Part shown: in pieces, positions 11,482-24,770 of the stretch
Numbering within the stretch: position 1 is the first letter of the stretch
Layout: each line of letters opens with the position of its first letter
From: Gigantopelta aegis
Lineage: Eukaryota; Mollusca; Gastropoda; Neomphalida; Peltospiridae
Length of the DNA: 64,000 nucleotides
Assembly (NCBI RefSeq): GCF_016097555.1
Contig: NC_054713.1
Span: forward strand, 44,554,750-44,618,749
Reading direction: 5' to 3'
Notes under the pieces: model-generated
Databases searched by the model: none
What the model was told of the DNA's origin: nothing
Seen by the model: only the letters and a program-made list of their open reading frames with translations
Program-made: the position numbers and the translations under genes

Positions 11482-11743
11482 ACGTTTTTTCATTTCAATA
11501 CGCATATTTCTCCAAAAGTATGGGACATATACCCAGTTGTACATATATTTTATTTCTAGTAAATAAAACAAGAAGTTTCAATTTCATATATATCTTTATT
11601 TTCTAAACATTTAAAAATATTATGTTAAGACAGTTTTTACCAGTTGTGTTTAAAATCCAGTTTAATAGTACATACTTTAGATATATCTGAGGGACAATTA
11701 TCATCATACTTTACGCGTCGTGAATATAAAATATATACTAACC

Positions 11744-13371
<1,628 letters not shown>

Positions 13372-13720
13372 ATGATATTGGAAGGAAGGAAATAGTTTAT
13401 TTAACGACGCACTCAACACATTTTATTTACGGTTATATGGCGTCGGACATATGGTTAAGGACCACACAGATATTGAGGAAGGAAACCTGCTGTCGCCACT
13501 TCATGGGCTACTCTTTTCGATTAGCAGCAAGAGATCTTTTATATGCACCATCCCATAGACAGGATAGCACATACCACGGCCTTTGATGAACCAGTCGTGG
13601 TGCACTGGCTGGAGCGAGAAATAGCCCAACGGGCCCACTGACGGGGATCGATCCCAAACCGACAGCGCATCAAGCGAGAGCTTTACCACTGGGCTACGTC
13701 CCGCCCCAGATGATATTGGA
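13372..13720 (-). mobile_element. Intact SINE: head 1, core, tail A
   Basis: Read on the minus strand, it has a tRNA-like head with box A TAGCCCAGTGG and box B GGGATCGATCC, the family core and tail A (GACGCACTCAACACATTTTA in reverse), ending in TTCC-type repeats. The 11-bp direct repeat ATGATATTGGA at 13372-13382 and 13710-13720 is a target-site duplication. This is the best reference copy of the head 1/tail A combination in the window. Transcription would be by RNA polymerase III from the internal boxes, with mobility dependent on an unknown LINE. Confidence 0.95.
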
Positions 13721-14298
13721 GATGTCTGTCTGTGCTGTACTGAATTTACTTGTAGTTTCACAAATGATATTTTACGGACGGTCCTTATGCTATTACACAT
13801 TTGTTCGTACCGAGTTGACATGTTTAACACCATACATTTTCAGTCAGTAGGCGACATTCGGTGTACGGTCAATGTACGCAGCCATGTTCAACTGAGATAG
13901 GCCTATTTCCGTGAATAACCTATTGCATGACATATTTCAGGTAACCTTACAGAAAAACAGAACAACTGAAAAACACCACAGCAAACTGTGCACTTCAAAA
14001 CTAATAAACCAACAGCAACAAAACAACACAGCAAATTACAACACAAACTAGGTTGAAAAACGGTAGACTATATTATAATAATGATGAGTGGAAGAACAGT
14101 TAAATGGATATATGAATATTTTACGATACCAGGACCGTACCCTGATCAAAATCCTAGGGAAGGGGTGGGGAGTCACTACTTTTTATAAACAAATGAAACA
14201 CTACACAAATTAAACCCTGAGGTGTGTATGCTATTTTCTGGAGTGAAACAAACAAAAAATCTAACGGGAAAATGTAGTTGATTTCCTCTCTAATATAA
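13721..14298. other. Intergenic, nothing recognised
   Basis: AT-rich sequence without gene or repeat evidence. Confidence 0.45.
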
Positions 14299-14438
14299 GT
14301 TGTAGAAGCATCACGAGGGGTATATGGCTTTTTATGTACCCTCTGTGTGTTCTTTTACCCCGAGCCGAAGGCGAGGGGGTAAAAGAGCACACAGAGGGTA
14401 CATAAAAAGCCATATACCCTGAGAGATGCTTCTACAAC
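14299..14438. mobile_element. 140-bp snap-back hairpin (foldback MITE)
   Basis: The two halves are nearly perfect reverse complements. Outer arms are GTTGTAGAAGCATC (14299) and GATGCTTCTACAAC (14425-14438). Inner arms run through 'GGGTATATGGCTTTTTATGT' and its complement, with a short loop near 14363-14373. The structure implies a foldback element or a recent inverted duplication. Confidence 0.85.
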
Positions 14439-14691
14439 GAATTTATCTTGCCGACATGTTAAACCATATAGCCAAATAATTAAAATAACGCCAGACAATA
14501 ATTGTTAACAATTTATTAACGGAGGAGCCGTACCACGCGGACGCGAACGAAAGCACTTGCCAGTGACGAAAAATAGTTCCATCGATAAACGAGTTTTTAA
14601 CTTCAAATGTTTGTAATACGAAATTGTCTGAAACAGATATTAATAAAAATAAAATAAAAAAAAACAACTTTTTTTTATCAGAAATGTATGT

Positions 14692-14694
<3 letters not shown>

Positions 14695-14730
<36 letters not shown>
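14695..14730. repeat. A homopolymer, about 36 bp
   Basis: An uninterrupted A run. No retrocopy could be recognised upstream on the plus strand, so it is listed only as a simple repeat. Confidence 0.9.
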
Positions 14731-14732
<2 letters not shown>

Positions 14733-15027
14733 GTTGCTAATCGCGCATTAATACAATAACACCACGACCGTAATTAGGTGGTCGAGTTCAACATTGCAGC
14801 TTTTAAAAGTATTGAAATAGTGTATTTTATAGTAAAAATAAAATTAATTGTGTATACTTGATTGATTATCAATGTTATTTATAATCTAATTATTGCTTTA
14901 GCATTAACTGGGGCGTCTGGAAACTTGGAAATTACAGACGGGGTATAAAAGAATTTGGCTCCGCCCACAGGGGGATAAGGGATTTGTCCAACGGCAAACA
15001 ACCAATGAGATTAAAGAATTTTACATG

Positions 15028-15135
15028 AAGGCGAGATAAGACTATATGTCGAAAATACCAAATGTTTGACATGCAATAGCTGATGATAAATAAATAAATG
15101 TGCTCCAGTGGTGTCGTTAAACAAAACAAACTTCT
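15028..15135 (+). mobile_element. SINE tail B fragment
   Basis: 'CCAAATGTTTGACATGCAAT', 'AGCTGATGATAAATAAATAA' and 'TCCAGTGGTGTCGTTAAACA', followed by AAAACAAAC. The 5' part is unrecognisable. Confidence 0.8.
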
Positions 15136-15639
15136 AAATTTCTTTTATTATAAATAAGGGACTGAGAGAGAAAAAAAATAAACCGATCAGAAATAAGCTG
15201 ACTAAACGTAACAAACAGAATAAACAAATAAATAAACAAATAAACACTTTTTTAATAAAATAAAAAAAATTGCAACGTATATAGAGTAAGTGAAGGAATA
15301 GTAGACAGATTTTCTAAAATTATACTTAGATACGAATTTAAGTCAATACATTTGGCCTACACTGCATTCCTTTCTTTCCCGCTAACGGTTTGGTTTAAAC
15401 TTTATTTATCGCCGTTCTTTCCGGTTAGGGGATTGACCGACAGGTGTTTCGATTCCAGCCTTGGACGTCATTAAGTACAGGCAGTTATGTGAAGTTGCGT
15501 TATTTTTGTTTTTCTTCTTGGCTCAAATAACTAAAATGTAGGCCTAGTTCTTTTCATTCTTAAGACTATCCAGCATTAGAAATCCATTGGTAGCATTTGT
15601 TTTCAGTCATGGCAGCCAGTTCAAAATGGCCATCATTTT
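15136..15639. other. Intergenic, nothing recognised
   Basis: AT-rich, with a short (AATA)n stretch near 15225-15245. No gene found. Confidence 0.4.
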
Positions 15640-16215
15640 AGGATATACAGAGGTTATTACCAGAGTGTTTTTCGGTATCGTCAGTATCATATATTAGGAA
15701 TACAAATTGTATTATGCGAGCCTCTGGCAAGCATAATACAATATTTGTATTCCTAATACACGAGGGTAATATTCTCTTTATCATATAATCTCAATCTTAA
15801 TACAAACTGTTTTTCTAAACAGTATACTTAAATTCCAGTCAGTCATTACGCGATATTCAAATGACGTAAGAATATGTGGCACGCTGTAATTTTTAATAGG
15901 AATGACGTCAAACTCGAATGACGTCATTTTGGATGTCCTAACATTAAAATAAATCAGTGCATAACGGGGTGGGGGGGGTTTCTGAACGCTGGACAGCTTT
16001 CAGTGTAAAATTGCTATTGAAATCTTTTTATTTGATGACTATGAATGCATACGTCAATTATGGAGTGTCACCCTTGTATGTTTGCTCAAATGTCAATAAA
16101 CCTAGTGCCGTGACCTCGATTAATTTACTACATGAAATTTGCAAAGTTATCAAATTCTCAAAGTATGTGATCTGAAAAATATCACATACATTGATTGTAC
16201 TGAAAATGTAAGATA
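15640..16215. repeat. Dispersed repeat with an internal hairpin
   Basis: Shares 'GGTTATTACCAGAGTG', 'TCGGTATCGTCA', 'ATCATATATTAGGAATA', 'TGGAGTGTCACCC' and 'AAAGTATGTGATCTGA' with 18095-18440 and 18640-19030, giving three related copies within 3.4 kb. A hairpin at 15692-15759 pairs 'ATTAGGAATACAAATTGTAT' with its complement. TGACGTCA-like palindromes occur at 15901-15930. No open frame is conserved among the copies. Confidence 0.7.
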
Positions 16216-16216
16216 T

Positions 16217-16334
<118 letters not shown>

Positions 16335-16504
16335 AATAAACGAGTTACCAGTTATTATCAAATTCATGTCCCGAGTGATCTCATTTTCATTTGTCACGAG
16401 CTTTGTTATTCTACTTATTACCCAGCTATTTGGGTTATTTTATTTTATTATTAAAGCCTTTATTTTCGATATAGCCGACATCGCCTACAGGTTCATATAT
16501 ATAG

Positions 16505-16650
16505 AATACTATACGAGTTTTCGCTAGATATCATTTTTACGAAACGAGTGAACTTCCCAAGGTATCTGACCTCACTTTCGTTCGGTAAGATACCTTGGGA
16601 AGTTCACGAGTTTCGTAAAAATGATGTCTAGCGAAAACGAGTGTGGTATT
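16505..16650. mobile_element. 146-bp snap-back hairpin
   Basis: Outer arms 'ACGAGTTTTCGCTAGA' and 'TCTAGCGAAAACGAGT' and inner arms 'GAACTTCCCAAGGTATCT' and its complement fold on a short central loop near 16570-16585. It is similar in architecture to 14299-14438 but different in sequence. Confidence 0.85.
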
Positions 16651-17548
16651 TTATTTATTACCTACCTTCAAACAATTTAATATTTGTCATAAAAAATAGA
16701 AATTCCTGCATTTCGAATATGTAAACATTTTACACTGTGGCGGAATGATATCACAAGACTGTGCACTACGGTATGTCCCAAAGGTCGCCGCTTAACAAAA
16801 TAGTTTCTTCTACTTCCGTTTTTTTTTTTAATCCATATTTCGTCCCCAAACCAGTTCGCTACCTGTCTGGTCGTCCCACTTTTACATATATACATGTATA
16901 TTTTTATTACAGAAAAAAATGAATTAAATATATAGTAAAAATTGTGGAATGTTGACAATGTAATTTTTCATGAATGAAAAAAAAAGTCCTGGTAGACTTA
17001 CTGTCCAACCAATGAAAAGAAGTAAGGGGCCTATATCCGGTACGACTCTCGTGGTGCGTACCGTATTTGTACGACACCGCTATACGTTCACCAGGTGGGT
17101 GATAAATATATAATTACAAACTTTCCGAATTTATACGATTTACTGTATTCTGATTGGCTGACGTCACTAAAAAACCAAGCGTTATCCTTCCATAAACCTC
17201 ATAAAAATACGTCATCACGGAAGACCAAGATCGATTGGAACTATTTTTAGCTGGATGGGCGAGAAGCCCAATGACCCAGTTCGGTGATCGTTTTAAAAAT
17301 AGAACAAGGAAGTGACCTGTTTTCTCGATTAAAAAAATAAGGGAAACTGGATGAGATATTCATGTTATAAAAAAAAAAAAATTACAATATATTTTTTATT
17401 TGTTTTTATTCTGTTAAAAAAAACACCCAAAACATCCAATAGTATGTATACATGTATTCCTACGCTTATTTACAGAACATGGCTGACGGTAAGAACGAAA
17501 GAAATAATTTTTGAGTGTTTTAAGGTACACTTCTTGTACTGTTTGTAA
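16651..17548. other. Intergenic, nothing recognised
   Basis: AT-rich, with an A tract at about 17370-17380. No supported gene. Small palindromes near 17040-17080 were not pursued. Confidence 0.4.
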
Positions 17549-17706
17549 TTATAAGAATTGTTTCTCATTTTTTAGGAATTTATCGATGTATAAAAGTCAC
17601 AAATGTAGTATAAAATCGCGTAGCGTAGCGAAGCTTATAGCGAAGTCACCATTTGTGACTTTTATACATCGATAAATTCCTAAAAAATGAGAAACAATTC
17701 TTATAT
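17549..17706. mobile_element. 158-bp snap-back hairpin
   Basis: 'ATAAGAATTGTTTCTCATTT' at the left is mirrored by 'AAATGAGAAACAATTCTTAT' at the right. The inner stem 'ATCGATGTATAAAAGTCACA' is likewise mirrored. The loop region (about 17607-17645) contains short CGTAGCG/CGAAGC repeats. Confidence 0.88.
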
Positions 17707-18049
17707 AGAAACGACGTAGACTACTTTACTGTTCTGGGTATTGCTTTAACTTTGTATTTTATTCACGGTTCACATGTAATTTCCCAAAAACAAATATGTT
17801 CTATATATTCTGTAAAAAAAATAAAAAATAATGAATTGCATTAAAATTCCATTTTATTACAAGTTTAACACTGAAACCAGAAAGATGTAAACGCAAACGC
17901 TTTAAACTACGTGACGTCATTGTGTGTGCTTTGCCAAATCATATTAAGTACCGACAAGGTGATTGGTTTGTTGGCATCAAATCGGCCAATAATAGTTTAC
18001 GTTAAACCAATATATGATATTTTCCCCGTTATGAGTGCCTACTGGGGTA

Positions 18050-18050
<1 letters not shown>

Positions 18051-18088
<38 letters not shown>
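18051..18088. repeat. (TG)n microsatellite
   Basis: About 19 TG units, immediately 5' of the next dispersed repeat copy. Confidence 0.95.
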
Positions 18089-18090
<2 letters not shown>

Positions 18091-18094
18091 AATA

Positions 18095-19030
18095 TAGGTT
18101 ATTACCAGAGTGGTTTTCGGTGTCAATATCATATATTAGGAATGTTGTATTATGTGAGCCTAATAAATATAATATTGATATTACCAGACCGTGGGGTTTT
18201 CGGTATCGTCAATATCATATCCATTAGGATATAAAAAAGAATTGTATTATGCGAGCCTCTGGCGAGCCTAATACAGGGCTTATTTTTTGTTTTCTATTCC
18301 TAATATATGAAATATTTGATGACGATACCAATTATGGAGTGTCACCCAAGTACACGAGGCCGGACCTAATAATCATCTAATTTGCAAAGTTAACAAATTA
18401 AAAAGTATGTGATCTGACGTTTCCACTGAAAATGTTTTTATGTAAATTTTACACGCAACTATTAATATCCAAAAAGTCCTACATGACATTACTAGATATT
18501 CACTCATCAGATGATTTAATTACACCGTAAGGAATATGAGGGACTCGTGTGTCGATTTTTTACTATGGAAATGACGTCAACAGAAGGTATTTGCGTCTCA
18601 ACATGTCGTCATTTTGGAGTGTGTGCCTTACATTATGAACAGTAGGCAGAGGTTAACGTTTTTTGATTTTGTTTCTAACGCTATGACACTTAGCTTTTCA
18701 GTGCGTTTTGAAAACTAAAATTGCCAAATGTTGAAATGTTTTTGTATTTGATGACTGTGAATGCGTACATCTTCGTCTACATTGCATGGAGTGTGCGTCC
18801 CAAGTACTTTAGCTTAAATGTCAAGCTATAAATTTTAAACCGATAGTGCCGCGACCACTCATCGAGTATTGGTGACCTACGTTGGTTTTCACGTTGGAGG
18901 GTTATGGTGGGTTTGTAATTTTGTTTCTGCAAAGTTATATCAAATTCAAAAAGTATCGTGATCTGAAAATCATATCACATTTATTGTTTTTGGTATACTT
19001 TGTTTCCACTGAAAATGTAAGGGTTTGATT
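18095..19030. repeat. Two further copies of the 15640-16215 repeat family
   Basis: 18095-18440 and 18640-19030 carry the same ordered landmarks: 'GTTATTACCAGAG', 'TTTTCGGTATCGTCAATATC', 'TGGAGTGT(C)', 'TGCAAAGTTA', 'AAAGTATGTGATCTGA' and 'TTTCCACTGAAAATGT'. The first has an internal partial duplication (18109 and 18184). No coding capacity is seen. Confidence 0.65.
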
Positions 19031-19073
19031 GAGCTCTGAAGGTCTATATCGGTTGATCTATAAAATATCTTTC

Positions 19074-19076
<3 letters not shown>

Positions 19077-19160
<84 letters not shown>
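19077..19160. repeat. (TA)n tract, left flank of Tc1
   Basis: About 42 TA units ending exactly at the Tc1 terminal inverted repeat. With 20915-20973 it formed one TA microsatellite before the insertion. Confidence 0.95.
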
Positions 19161-19163
<3 letters not shown>

Positions 19164-19388
19164 TGATGGAAAGAAATAAGGGATCGTTTTTCTACTATCA
19201 GTAAATAGGGTCATGATTGCGCGTTTTGCATTAACTCCCATTCAATTTTAACGCTATTGATTGAGCCTAAACTCACTCCCTGTAATGTAATGCACGTGCA
19301 GAATATGTTTCCACGATTTTTCCACAATGTTCTTTCGGGTATATAAGTTATTGTTGTATGGAGATTACAGGTTAGAAAGGGTTTTGAA

Positions 19389-20805
19389 ATGGTACGACAA
19401 TACATGACTTTAGCTCAAAAATGGACTGCTGTGGGTATGGTTAGGTCAGGAAAATCACTTAGACAGGTTGCAACTGCTCTTGGGAAGTCAATTAGCGTGA
19501 TATCAAGGTTATGGACAAACTGGCAACGTGAAAATGCGACCTGGTCGAGGAAGACGTAAAGTCACCACCCTTCGACAGGACCGTCAGATTCGCCTGATTG
19601 CTTTACGGGACAGATTTAAGCCATCGTCTAAAATAAATGTTGAATTCAGGGCTATATGTCGGCTAAGAATCAGCGACGAACAGTACGCAATCGACTGAAA
19701 GAAGCCAGGTTAAAAAGTCGACGACCAGTTATTGGAATCAAGATGACAGCCCAACACAAACGATTGAGGTTACAGTGGGTGCGTCAATATGGGGTACGAC
19801 AACTACGTCATTGGCGTTGTACAATGTTTAGTGACGAGTCTCGCTTCAATCTTGACTATGCTGATGGAAGATTGCGTGTTTGGCGCCGTCTTAATAAGCG
19901 ATACACTGCATGCACCATTAAAGAACATGACAGATACGGGGGTGGTTCTGTAATGGTGTGGGGCGGGATAATCTACGACAACAGGACAGATCTGATACGG
20001 CTTGATGGAAGAAAGAAAGAAAGAAGTGTTTTTATTTAACGACGCACTCAATACATTTTATTTACGGTTATATGGCGTCAGACATATGGTTAAGGACCAC
20101 ACAGATTTGTTTAGAGGAAACCCTCTGTCGCCACATAGGCTACTCTTTTACGACAGGCAGCAAGGGATCTTTTATTTGCGCTTCCCACAGGCAGGATAGC
20201 ACAAACCATGGCCTTTGTTGAACCAGTTATGGATCACTGGTTGGTGCAAGTGGTTTACACCTACCCATTGAGCCTTGCGGAGCACTCACTCAGGGTTTGG
20301 AGTCGGTATCTGGATTAAAAATCCCATGCCTCGACTGGGATCCGAACCCAGTACCTACCAGCCTGTTGACCGATGGCCTAACCACTACGCCACCGAGGCC
20401 GGTACTTGATGGAAGAGTCACTGGTATTCGATACAGGGACGACATTTTGCAGCCGGTAGTGATACCGTTTTCACGCAGGGTTGGACGCAACTTTGATTCC
20501 AGCATGATAATGCACGCCCTCACATAGCCCGTGTTTCGGTGGACTGCTTAAGAAATGCCAATATCCAAACTTTACCCTGGCCAGCAAAAAGTCCAGACCT
20601 GAATCCAATAGAACATTTGTGGGATGTTTTCGGTCGTCGTGTTCGTGAACGCCCCATTGCGCCCCAAAACGTGGATCAACTGTTCTTGGCTCTCCGAGAC
20701 GAGTGGCACAACATTCCAAGAGCTACCATCCGTACTCTCATTCAAAGTATGCCCCGACGTTGTGCTGAAGTTGCGCGGGTGTATGGGGGACACAACCGTT
20801 ATTAA
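19389..20805 (+). pseudogene. Tc1 transposase (DD34E), frameshifted and SINE-split
   Basis: The transposase would cut and paste the element through its inverted repeats. N-terminal helix-turn-helix residues start at 19389 (MVRQYMTLAQKW, then SLRQVATALGKS). Near 19520 the frame breaks and resumes as 'TGNVKMRPGRGRRKVTT'. A second break near 19667 leads into 'RTVRNRLKEARL'. The catalytic core has FSDESRF (first Asp), GGGSVMVWGGI, then after the SINE FQHDNARPH (second Asp) and SPDLNPIEHLWD, with 34 residues between Asp and Glu, the DD34E spacing of Tc1. A TGA lies just before FQHDNARPH. The C-terminus ends at a normal stop at 20805. It is not functional as it stands, because of at least two frameshifts, one stop and a 0.4-kb insertion. 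Confidence 0.93.
20001..20416 (-). mobile_element. SINE (head 2, core, tail A) nested in Tc1
   Basis: The insert 20013-20404 is flanked by the 12-bp direct repeat CTTGATGGAAGA (20001-20012 and 20405-20416). On the minus strand the head reads GGCCTCGGTGGCG with a box-B-like GGTTCGGATCCC, followed by the core variant 'CCATGGTTTGTGCTATCCTG' and tail A. It splits the transposase gene between the two catalytic Asp residues, so it is younger than the Tc1 insertion. Confidence 0.95.
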
Positions 20806-20912
20806 TATTCAATAAAACAACTTAAATTTCAGGTTTTCTTGTGTCATTTCTAACTGTATAGTGAATTCAAATTATATAACATAAACATCCGATCCCTTAT
20901 TTCTTTCCATCA

Positions 20913-20913
<1 letters not shown>

Positions 20914-20973
<60 letters not shown>
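20914..20973. repeat. (TA)n tract, right flank of Tc1
   Basis: About 29 TA units starting at the right terminal inverted repeat. It is the continuation of 19077-19160. Confidence 0.95.
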
Positions 20974-20978
<5 letters not shown>

Positions 20979-21032
20979 TGTGGTTCACTTTATTATTGTA
21001 TAGTGCTCAACATATTAAAATATTACAATGTA

Positions 21033-21341
21033 GACTTTTCAACGATTGTAATTACATATCAAATATATTTTCCTGCATAACATATTAGTGGTTGTATATT
21101 AAACGTGTTCCTGATCGTTCTAATATTTGTACTAGGTTAAATTTCATTGTATTTCCTAATATACGAAATTATTTGAAGATAAAATCCAGTTTGGGCTTCT
21201 TACAAATATTAAGACGACCAGAAACACATTGAATATACAGACACTGATATTCCAAACAAGAAAATATATTTAATATGTAAGTTTAATCGTAGAAATATTT
21301 TGTCTTACAGTGTAACAAACTCAGGAATGTCCCTTTAATAT
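21033..21341. mobile_element. TTAA-MITE, 5'-truncated copy
   Basis: Corresponds to the right about 300 bp of the 34898-35281 element ('GATTGTAATTACATATCAAA', 'CAGTTTGGGCTTCTTACAAA', 'AAACTCAGGAATGTCCCT', then TTAA). The left end with its inverted repeat is missing. Confidence 0.85.
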
Positions 21342-21824
21342 GTATCTATTTTAACATGCAATATTGAATAACACTGAATAAAATGGTAGGCTTACGTTAA
21401 GCTGCCTTATACAATATTTTGCTTGAAATCAAACATTCAGATACATGTGTCGTAAATTAAATTAAATTTAAATCTGAAAGGTTTTCAATAATGAAACATG
21501 ATAAATATTCCTTGGATATCAACCGGAGAGTGTACGAAAAAATCAGGAAAACGCCGAACCAAAAATCGTCCAAAGTCCACTCTCACTGTAATCGACTAAC
21601 CACACAGTGGTATTATATACAAGATAATATACACACAAAACACGTATCCCGTCCACCTGGCATGGACCTTTAAATTCTATTTTCAAAACCAACAACGGGT
21701 TTTGGACCCCCTCTATTAACAAAATCCTGGATCCGCGCCTAAATATGTTTAATTTGTTATTTTAGTCGCCAAAAAGGCTGTGTTAGTGGGAAACATCTGA
21801 ATGTGAACTATAAAACCATTAGGG
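21342..21824. other. Intergenic, nothing recognised
   Basis: AT-rich, with no gene or repeat assigned. Confidence 0.4.
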
Positions 21825-21990
21825 TCATATCTCTGCACAAAACAGAGTGGAATGGGTATTTGGTAAAATAATAATTGATTTCGTTAATCTCTATAGCTAA
21901 CAAGTGCCTCGTCTATAGGAGGACAGCCACTCCCGAGATCCTTTCCTGGAGATTTCATCCTTCTTGCACCGCCACAAAGAGGACTGCCAC
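21825..21990. repeat. Dispersed repeat, empty SINE site
   Basis: Related to 5535-5955 but without the SINE: 'GATCCTTTCCTGGAGATTTC' runs straight through the position where the other copy carries a 233-bp insert. 'CCACTCCCGAG' and 'CTTCTTGCACCGCCACAAAG' anchor the alignment. Confidence 0.75.
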
Positions 21991-22117
21991 TCCCACTAGT
22001 TTGCAAACTCGAAACCATCACCGGACGGAGCTGTGAAACCGCAGTTCAGCGACTTTAAGTCCAATTTTGGTTTCGTGTTTTTCACAGCTTTTTGCGCCGT
22101 TTCCATGGTATGGCCTG

Positions 22118-22146
22118 TCATATATATATATATATATATATATATA
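22118..22146. repeat. (TA)n microsatellite
   Basis: About 14 TA units. Flanking text ('TTTCCATGGTATGGCC', 'TTTGATATACCAGTCATGGG') includes weak SINE-core similarity. Confidence 0.9.
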
Positions 22147-22547
22147 CGACTTTCCCGGAGACATGACAGCATTTGCCATACATTTTGATATACCAGTCAT
22201 GGGGCATTCTTTGGGACGGGGGAGGGGGGGGGGGGAGTCAGAGAATCGGCTAATGGGGAAGTTTGTGTCTGATAGCAAAACACCCCAGGCAAGCGCTCAT
22301 TATGTAAAATTACATCATAGTGACCAAGCAATGACACAACCAAAAGGTTAAATAAACTTTAATAACTGAAATAATATGGAACAATATATATTTCACATTG
22401 CCTTTAGTCCTACCTATAATGCACACCCACGAATACCCCACCCTACAGTACTGCGAGAGTGGATACCAAACCTCTAATGCACAGAACTAAGACTACAATA
22501 TGACGTTATTGCTTGGTCACATGACTACACTAGTGAAACCAATAGAA
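22147..22547. other. Intergenic, nothing recognised
   Basis: Includes a G-rich patch at 22215-22237. No gene or family was identified beyond the SINE-like traces next to the TA tract. Confidence 0.4.
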
Positions 22548-22880
22548 GCAGGAAGGAAATGTTTTATTTAACGACACTTCATGGGCTACTCTCGACGATT
22601 GCACAAGGGATATTTTATCCCATACAGGTTATCATGGCGTCGGACATTTGGTTAAGGACCACACAGATATTGAGGGAGGAAACCCATCGTCGCCATATTC
22701 ATGGGCTACATCGCATCGATTTCTCCATTGCACGGACATAGTTAAATCTTTATTTTATATGCTAAACCTCATTAGATTTAATACCATAGACAGATAGCAT
22801 ATATCACGGCCTTTGTTCTACCAGTCGTGGCGCCCTTGGCTGAAGCGATAACACCAATACAGCGCATTGATTAATTCATC
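22548..22880 (-). mobile_element. Rearranged SINE pieces
   Basis: 22548-22740 has the tail A start 'TTTTATTTAACGAC', 'ATGGCGTCGGACATTTGGTT' and 'ACCACACAGATATTGAGGG'. 22793-22855 has core text 'CACGGCCTTTGTTCTACCAG', and 22855-22880 resembles tail B. The order is scrambled, so at least two copies or an internal rearrangement are involved. Confidence 0.65.
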
Positions 22881-23436
22881 AATGGCTATTGGACAATTCC
22901 ATTGTGACGGACGTACACACGGATGAAAAATAGTTGTTTAATCGGAAAAGTTAACATGCATAAAAATTAGAGGTTAAGCGGAAAAGTTAATTCATGTTCT
23001 TGAAATCAAACATTTAGATTTAAGCCCCCGGTCACACTGTCAAGGATCAGAACGCTGGGTTAGCAACGGAAGTATTGATCCGGAATCATTCGTGACTAAC
23101 CAGAGTCTTTTTACCGATTGTAATTACATATCAAATATATTTTCCTGCATAAAATATTAGTGGCTGTATATTAAACGTGTTTCTGATCGTTCTAATATTT
23201 GTACTAGGTTAAATTTCATTTTATTTCCTAAAATAAGTTTTTTTCGTTCGTACGAAATTATTGGAAGACAAAATCCAGTTTGGGCTTCTTACAAATATTA
23301 AGACGACCAGAAACACATTGAATATACACACACTGATATTCTAAACAAGAAAATATATTTAATATGTAAGTTTAATCGTAGAAATATTTTATTAGTCGGA
23401 AGCATATTACAATGCAGCAAACTCTGGAATGTGCCT

Positions 23437-24030
23437 TTAATCATCGACTATTGGAAGTCAAACATTTGGTAAATTTAGAAATTCAAACACGTAGTCAACA
23501 GAGGAAACCCGCGACATTTTCCTTTTAGCAGCATGCGATCTTTTATATCCACTTTCCCACAGATAGGAAAGCACATACCAGGGCCTTTGACCAGTCGTTG
23601 TGCACTGGTTGGAACGAGACAAAACCCAGTCAGTTGAATAGATCCACCGAGGTGGTTCGATCCTCCGACGCACGCACCTCAAGCGTCTAGAACGAAATGA
23701 CGCAAAATGACTGCCCGGATTTGTTTTCACCATTTTGAAACATTTATTAAAATGTTTGGTTGGCAGAGCACGTTGATATATTTAGTATCGGCTATTGTAT
23801 GTGAAACAATTGCGACACGATGTCACCGTGTTTTGTTTACCAACGACTCTAGACCATAGTGAGTTAATAATTACCGCATTTTCGGTGTCAAACAGTAGGA
23901 AACCCGCTACATTTTTCTTTTAGTAGCAAAGGATCTTTTATATGCACTATTCCAACGACAGGGTAGCACATACCACGGCCTTTGTTATGCCAGTCGAGAT
24001 GCACTGGCTGGAACGAGAAATAGCCCAAAG
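23437..24030 (-). mobile_element. Two SINE remnants inside duplication copy 1
   Basis: 23437-23690 carries tail B, the core and a head with box-B-like GGTTCGATCC. 23883-24030 is a second core ('GAAACCCGCTACATTTTTCT', 'GACAGGGTAGCACATACCAC'). Both have exact counterparts in copy 2 (28528-28780 and 28980-29128). Confidence 0.85.
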
Positions 24031-24770
24031 GACGTATGCGTGTACATATTCATTTCATCCGTGTATATGATAGAAAGGATTAATGCGTTTTCATATTATT
24101 ATGTTGTTATTATTATTATTATTGTGAACCAAAACATAACATTACCAGTTTGTAGTCCTTTCGTCAGAGGCGAATCCAGGAAATATTTTAGGAGGTGCAC
24201 CAAGTTAAATATCACAGGACACATGGACCTCTCTTGTAAAAAGGACATCCCAAGAAAAATCATCGGGAAATGGTTAATTATGTATTCAATGTTCGTCCGC
24301 AGTTCCAAAACTACAATGTACGCAAACTACTTTTTGGTTTCTTCTCTTGTTTTTTAAAACTAAATCTTTGCAGATTTCTTTTTTCACTTTCAGTACGAAA
24401 AAAAATAAAGATAAAAACTAGTTAAATAATTCACTGTTATATATTATGTGATGTACTTGTGCTAGCTTATCTTCTTCTTTTTTTTATATAAAACAGTGAT
24501 ACCTTTTTATGTTACTTGTGTTTGGTTAAATAATCAATAGTAGGCCTATATAATATGTATTTGTGCTTATTCGAGATATTTCATATTTATTTATTTATTT
24601 ATTTATTTTCATTGTTAGGGTTGACCACCCTGCTACAAGAAGAGTAGCGCAGACATCAACACATACATATGAAATATAAATATCAATCATAATATCTATG
24701 CATACGAACCAAATGACTTGAATTAACTATTACAGAATACTTCCCGAATTCTAAGTGCTTCACAAATAAA

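Larger units (their letters stand above)
19161..20915 (+). mobile_element. Tc1-family DNA transposon inserted in (TA)n
   Basis: Terminal inverted repeats match over 26 bp including the TA: TACTGATGGAAAGAAATAAG at 19161, continuing GGATCG, and its exact complement at 20890-20915. TA dinucleotides flank both ends, as expected for Tc1/mariner, whose target is TA. The element holds one broken transposase gene and a nested SINE. Without the SINE it is about 1.35 kb, within the usual Tc1 size. Identical inverted repeats suggest a fairly recent insertion, although the transposase is already frameshifted. Confidence 0.95.

Noticed and set aside
24040-24357. 105-codon frame shared by both segmental duplication copies as a gene
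   Set aside because: Conservation is explained by the recent duplication of the whole region. No domain or codon signal was seen, and it overlaps an (ATT)n tract.
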